Positions 60,723 through 64,000 of a stretch of 64,000 nt of DNA are shown piece by piece. The first letter of the stretch is position 1. Every line of letters begins with the position of its first letter. Below the pieces are notes generated by a model, which saw nothing but the letters and a program-made list of their open reading frames with translations, was not told the origin of the DNA and did no database searches. The stretch comes from CAWACP01 sp963832965 (lineage in GTDB: Bacteria; Acidobacteriota; Terriglobia; Bryobacterales; Bryobacteraceae), in contig CAWHVW010000005.1 of NCBI GenBank assembly GCA_963832965.1, positions 186,001 to 250,000 of the forward strand, in the 5' to 3' direction. The position numbers and the translations under genes are program-made.

Positions 60723-61436
60723 ATGTCGGCTGAGGATTGGGGCGCGTCCGCGGCGATTGTGACCACCGGGCTCGGCCTGTTTGGCGTCAGAGCGACCATC
60801 ACGTTGCCGGGGGTTTTTGGCGCGACAGGTCAGGACAGCAGAAACTATTTCGACGCCTATATAGGAGTCTTCACAGACTCTCCGGCCACGTCCTTTATCG
60901 AAGCGGGGGTCGGCTTTTACGGCGAAAAACACCGGGACAAGGATACCGGGAAATGGGGCGCGGCGGTGTTTCCCCACCACTGGTCCACGCTGCTGAATCC
61001 AATCGGCGGCGCCCTCATCGGCCAGCCGGCACAGGGTCAGAGAAATGCGCTTTACAACGGCGGGCCGCAGGTGGCGTTGGAACTGATGGTGACGGGACCG
61101 AATCAGGCCAGTTTTCTGGTGAACGGTTCGGCATTTCGCAATGCGCCCAGTTTCACATTCGGGTTCGGCGGCACGGGCATTGAACAGCCGACCTTCGATA
61201 GAGGTCTGAACATCAAGGCCTGCATAGGCCTCAACGACGCCGATCACACCGTGCATTTCAAGGCCATGAAGATTCAAATTGACCAGATCTATTCGAAGGA
61301 CTCCAAGGGAAAACTCGCCTGGGCCGCCGCTTCGGGACTCGTTTTCAAGAAGGGGTTGTCGGGAGCGAACGTGCATCCCTCGAAGAACGGCCTGACCGTT
61401 ACGTACCCAACGGCGACGGCGGCCGGCCACCATTGA
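60723..61436 (+). CDS. Hypothetical protein, possibly YrpD/lectin-like
   Basis: A 237-residue protein with no signal peptide. It is rich in Gly and beta-type sequence: FGVRATITLPGVFGATGQDS, YFDAYIGVFTDSPATSFIEA, GVGFYGEKHRDKDTGKWGAA and FLVNGSAFRNAPSFTF. This resembles a jelly-roll or concanavalin-like fold such as the YrpD-type proteins, but similarity is weak and I would not name it. No neighbouring gene is clearly linked. Confidence 0.45.
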   Translation: MSAEDWGASAAIVTTGLGLFGVRATITLPGVFGATGQDSRNYFDAYIGVFTDSPATSFIEAGVGFYGEKHRDKDTGKWGAAVFPHHWSTLLNPIGGALIGQPAQGQRNALYNGGPQVALELMVTGPNQASFLVNGSAFRNAPSFTFGFGGTGIEQPTFDRGLNIKACIGLNDADHTVHFKAMKIQIDQIYSKDSKGKLAWAAASGLVFKKGLSGANVHPSKNGLTVTYPTATAAGHH

Positions 61437-61617
61437 ACTGGGCGACGTTATCGCGATTACGCACTCCTCATTAGCGGTCAGAAGACCCCGACTTGTGGCG
61501 ATTGAAACGCAATCTGAATCACTACCGATAATGGTTCGTTTCGAATTGTCGATTGAGCTGTCGCCTCGCCGGCGATCACGCGTGGGGCGAATCGTTGCTC
61601 GACGAGTTTTTCAAGAT

Positions 61618-64000
61618 TCAGCGAAGAGCGTCGATTGGATTTGCGGAGGCGGCGCGGAATGCGGGGAGCGCCGACGCGAGAACCGCTATAAGCATCATCA
61701 TCATGACGCTCGCCATGTAGATGAGTGGATCTGTCGCGCTGACGCCAAACAGGAAGGAACCAACAAGTCCTGACAGGGAGAGAGAGCCAAGCACGCCGAA
61801 ACCGCAGCCGACCAGGGCCATCCTGGCCCCTGCAATGAGGACGAGCCGGGCAATACTTGCGCGTTGCGCGCCGAGAGCCATGCGGATGGCAATCTCCTCG
61901 GCGCGAATCGAGGTGGAAAAAGCCACCACCGCATAGATCCCCGTGAGGGCGAGCAGCAGAGCGGCCATGGCAAAGCCGGTAATCAGACCGGTGTTGAAAC
62001 GGCGCGAGACTTCCACATTCGACATCACTTCAGCCATTGGGTGCACTTCATACAACGCGAGCCGCGGATCGATCCCGGTGCAGGCCGAGCGTAAAGTCTG
62101 GATCATCTGTTCTGGCGGCACGACGGAACGAAGCGCGATATATCCACTGGCAGCGCTGGTGAGTGTCCCCGTAAACCTGGCGCCGTAGAGAGTGGCAGGC
62201 TGCTGCGCGGGAATGTACCACTGGTCACTGCTCGGCTGATCGCGAGAACCCAGCTTCGTATCGGCGACAACGCCAACAACAGTGGCCCACGGCAATCCCT
62301 TATGTGGGTTGCCGACGTGTACACGCTTGCCAACGGCCCGCTGACCGGGCCAGCAGTGGCGGGCCATGGACTGGTTTACGATCACGACCAGGGGCATGTC
62401 CGGGCGGTCTTCCATGGTGAAGGCTCGGCCGTCGAGAAGGGGGATGCCCATGGTGCGAAAGTAGTCGCCGTAGGTAGTCGCGAACGGCGCGAATTTGAGT
62501 TTCCAACCCTCCGCCGGCTCGCCATCGATGGTGTAGGTTGCCAGGCCTGAAAAACCAGGACCCGGCAGGCTGTTGGCGATGCCGGCTGCGACGATTCCCG
62601 GCTTGCTTCCGATCCGGTCGATGAGAGTACGGTCGAAGGCGTCTACGGAGACTTCAGTGGCGTACTGCTTGAGGGGCAGTTGGAAGCCCGCGACGAGGAC
62701 ATGGTCTGGCCGGAAGCCGGGATCCACCGCGCGCATCTTCTGGAAGCTGCGAAGGAAAACGCCGGAGAGGTTGAGCAGCACCAGGGCGACGGCGATCTCC
62801 GATACGACCAGGGCTGAGCGTAGCCAGGTATGGCCAGCGGAACTTCTCCCGGTCCGGATGCCCACTGTGAGGCTTTGCGCCAGGTTGGTCCGCAAGGCTG
62901 CGAACGCGGGCGAAAGGCTGCAGAGAGCGCCAGTTGTCAGCGACAACAGCAGAGCGAATGCGGCAACCCCTGCATCCATGGAGATGGAATTAACACGCGG
63001 CATGGACTCGGGCAGCAGGTGCAGGGTTGTCCGGATGGCGGCTGCGGCAAACGCCAGTCCCAGCAGCCCACCGCCAAGGCTCAACAGCAGACCTTCGAGC
63101 ACTGATTCACCAACGATTACGCTCGATGACGCACCCAGAGCCAGTCGTATCGCATATTCGCGGCGCTGGCGAATCGCTCTGACCAGTAGCAGACCGGCGA
63201 CATTGACACAAGCAATCACCAGGACGATCGAGACGGCCAGGAATAGGATGCGCAGCATCGGCCTGGCCTCCGCAACGGACTGCTCACGCAGCGGCGTTAC
63301 ATCACCACGGATGCGGATGGAAGACATGGCTGGGGGAAAACCGCTCATGATTTGCCGCGATACCCGGTTCGCATCTTCCGCACCCTGCTGCAAGGTGACG
63401 CCATCCTTAACGCGGGCGACCATCTGGTATCCCCAGAAGCCCATGTTCTGGACGGAGAGCTCGTCATCCGTCAGGCTCATGGGAACCCAGAGTTGGGATT
63501 GGTTGAGCTGTCCGGCCTGCAGGGGAAACTCAAAGCTGCGCGGCATCACGCCGATAATCGAATAAGGCTCGCGGTCGAGAACGATGGAACTGCCGAGAAT
63601 GTGAGGATCGCGGTGGTAGCGGTTCGCCCATAATGCATACCCTATGACGGCAAGCGGCTGATGGGCATCCTCTTCCCGTGGCGTAAAAACGCGTCCCAGG
63701 ATTGGCTGAACGCCAAGGGTTGCGAAGACGCCCGCGGTGAGGCGAGCGGCGCCGACTGTTTCCGGCATTGCGCCGCCGGAAAGCTCATAAGTGGAAGATA
63801 CGAAGGCGCCTGACGACGCAAAGGCCCGCGTGGCATTCGAATAGGCAGCGATCTCGCGGGCGGTGACGGGGGTGTTTGGGCCGTTTCCCAGGTGATCCCC
63901 CAACAGGACAAGGCGGTCAGGATTGTTGAAAGGGAGTGGCCGCAGAAGGATGCCTTCGACGAGGGAAAAAACCGCCGTGGTGGCGCCGATGCCAAGTGCC
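61618..64000 (-). CDS. ADOP-type MacB/FtsX-like permease, 5' end beyond window
   Basis: The frame runs from the right edge (ALGIGATTAVFSLVEGILLR, RPLPFNNPDRLVLLGDHLGN) to a stop at 61618. In the 793 residues seen, a MacB_PCD-like periplasmic region is followed by FtsX domains: ILFLAVSIVLVIACVNVAGL, then a second set around SALVVSEIAVALVLLNLSGV, and AVVAFSTSIRAEEIAIRMAL near the end. It has the same architecture as the ADOP gene at 51775-54528 but a different sequence. A PadR gene may lie further right. The soluble N-terminal part and possibly the first helix are outside the window. Confidence 0.9.
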   Translation of the reverse strand, partial: ALGIGATTAVFSLVEGILLRPLPFNNPDRLVLLGDHLGNGPNTPVTAREIAAYSNATRAFASSGAFVSSTYELSGGAMPETVGAARLTAGVFATLGVQPILGRVFTPREEDAHQPLAVIGYALWANRYHRDPHILGSSIVLDREPYSIIGVMPRSFEFPLQAGQLNQSQLWVPMSLTDDELSVQNMGFWGYQMVARVKDGVTLQQGAEDANRVSRQIMSGFPPAMSSIRIRGDVTPLREQSVAEARPMLRILFLAVSIVLVIACVNVAGLLLVRAIRQRREYAIRLALGASSSVIVGESVLEGLLLSLGGGLLGLAFAAAAIRTTLHLLPESMPRVNSISMDAGVAAFALLLSLTTGALCSLSPAFAALRTNLAQSLTVGIRTGRSSAGHTWLRSALVVSEIAVALVLLNLSGVFLRSFQKMRAVDPGFRPDHVLVAGFQLPLKQYATEVSVDAFDRTLIDRIGSKPGIVAAGIANSLPGPGFSGLATYTIDGEPAEGWKLKFAPFATTYGDYFRTMGIPLLDGRAFTMEDRPDMPLVVIVNQSMARHCWPGQRAVGKRVHVGNPHKGLPWATVVGVVADTKLGSRDQPSSDQWYIPAQQPATLYGARFTGTLTSAASGYIALRSVVPPEQMIQTLRSACTGIDPRLALYEVHPMAEVMSNVEVSRRFNTGLITGFAMAALLLALTGIYAVVAFSTSIRAEEIAIRMALGAQRASIARLVLIAGARMALVGCGFGVLGSLSLSGLVGSFLFGVSATDPLIYMASVMMMMLIAVLASALPAFRAASANPIDALR

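Overview
The window looks like a chromosomal segment of an Acidobacteriota bacterium, probably of the Solibacter/Bryobacter type. This is inferred from gene content. It has a secreted VWFA-related acidobacterial protein at the left edge, two large MacB-like orphan ABC permeases of the acidobacterial ADOP type (one with its PadR regulator), a CRTAC1-like FG-GAP/UnbV protein, several Tat-exported enzymes, many secreted TPR and beta-propeller proteins, high GC and much ATGA start/stop coupling. No phage, IS transposase, rRNA or CRISPR array was seen.

Layout. 1-3413: VWFA protein (partial), uvrC, a TPR protein, and a two-gene operon of an HU-like protein plus an HU-TIR fusion. 3690-8196: a tiny secreted peptide, prfB with its programmed +1 frameshift, a broken sua5, and an EF-G-like GTPase. 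8217-16055: a GT87 membrane protein, then a housekeeping run apt-ispE-prs-rplY-pth-rpsF-rpsR-rplI followed by a HEAT-repeat/SEC-C protein. 16090-21375: an Hpt protein, a frameshifted APC permease, a decayed SRPBCC gene, then folD-coaE-htrA, tightly overlapped. 21547-28806: prmA-like, acyl-CoA synthetase, secreted tyrosine phosphatase, M28 peptidase, DUF72, radical SAM. 28970-33477: a five-haem membrane cytochrome with TPRs coupled to a CRTAC1-like protein. 33550-38542: an ABC exporter with a lone DsbD-alpha domain, a frameshifted rsuA/rluB, a GGDEF protein with a lost active site but intact I-site, DUF4260. 38502-44132: hydrolase, Tat-exported glycosidase-like protein (frameshifted), Tat aldo/keto reductase, subtilisin with a hexapeptide tail. 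44314-51755: HD-GYP sensor, a four-gene peptide ABC operon, a sigma-54 activator coupled to a PilZ-like protein. 51775-64000: ADOP permease with PadR, a tRNA-Val 3' fragment, TPR protein, a secreted protein coupled to a PQQ-like propeller, poorly conserved DNA, and a second ADOP permease running off the right edge.

Themes. The left third is mostly translation and nucleotide/cofactor supply. The right two thirds are envelope, export, secreted enzymes and signalling, including at least three proteins linked to c-di-GMP (HD-GYP, degenerate GGDEF, PilZ-like). Four otherwise ordinary genes carry single-step contractions of homopolymers or a GC dinucleotide repeat, so either the sequence has indel errors or several genes have been lost recently. 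Short palindromes sit in three convergent gene junctions and a mini-element fills a fourth. The most interesting candidate system is the HU/HU-TIR operon.
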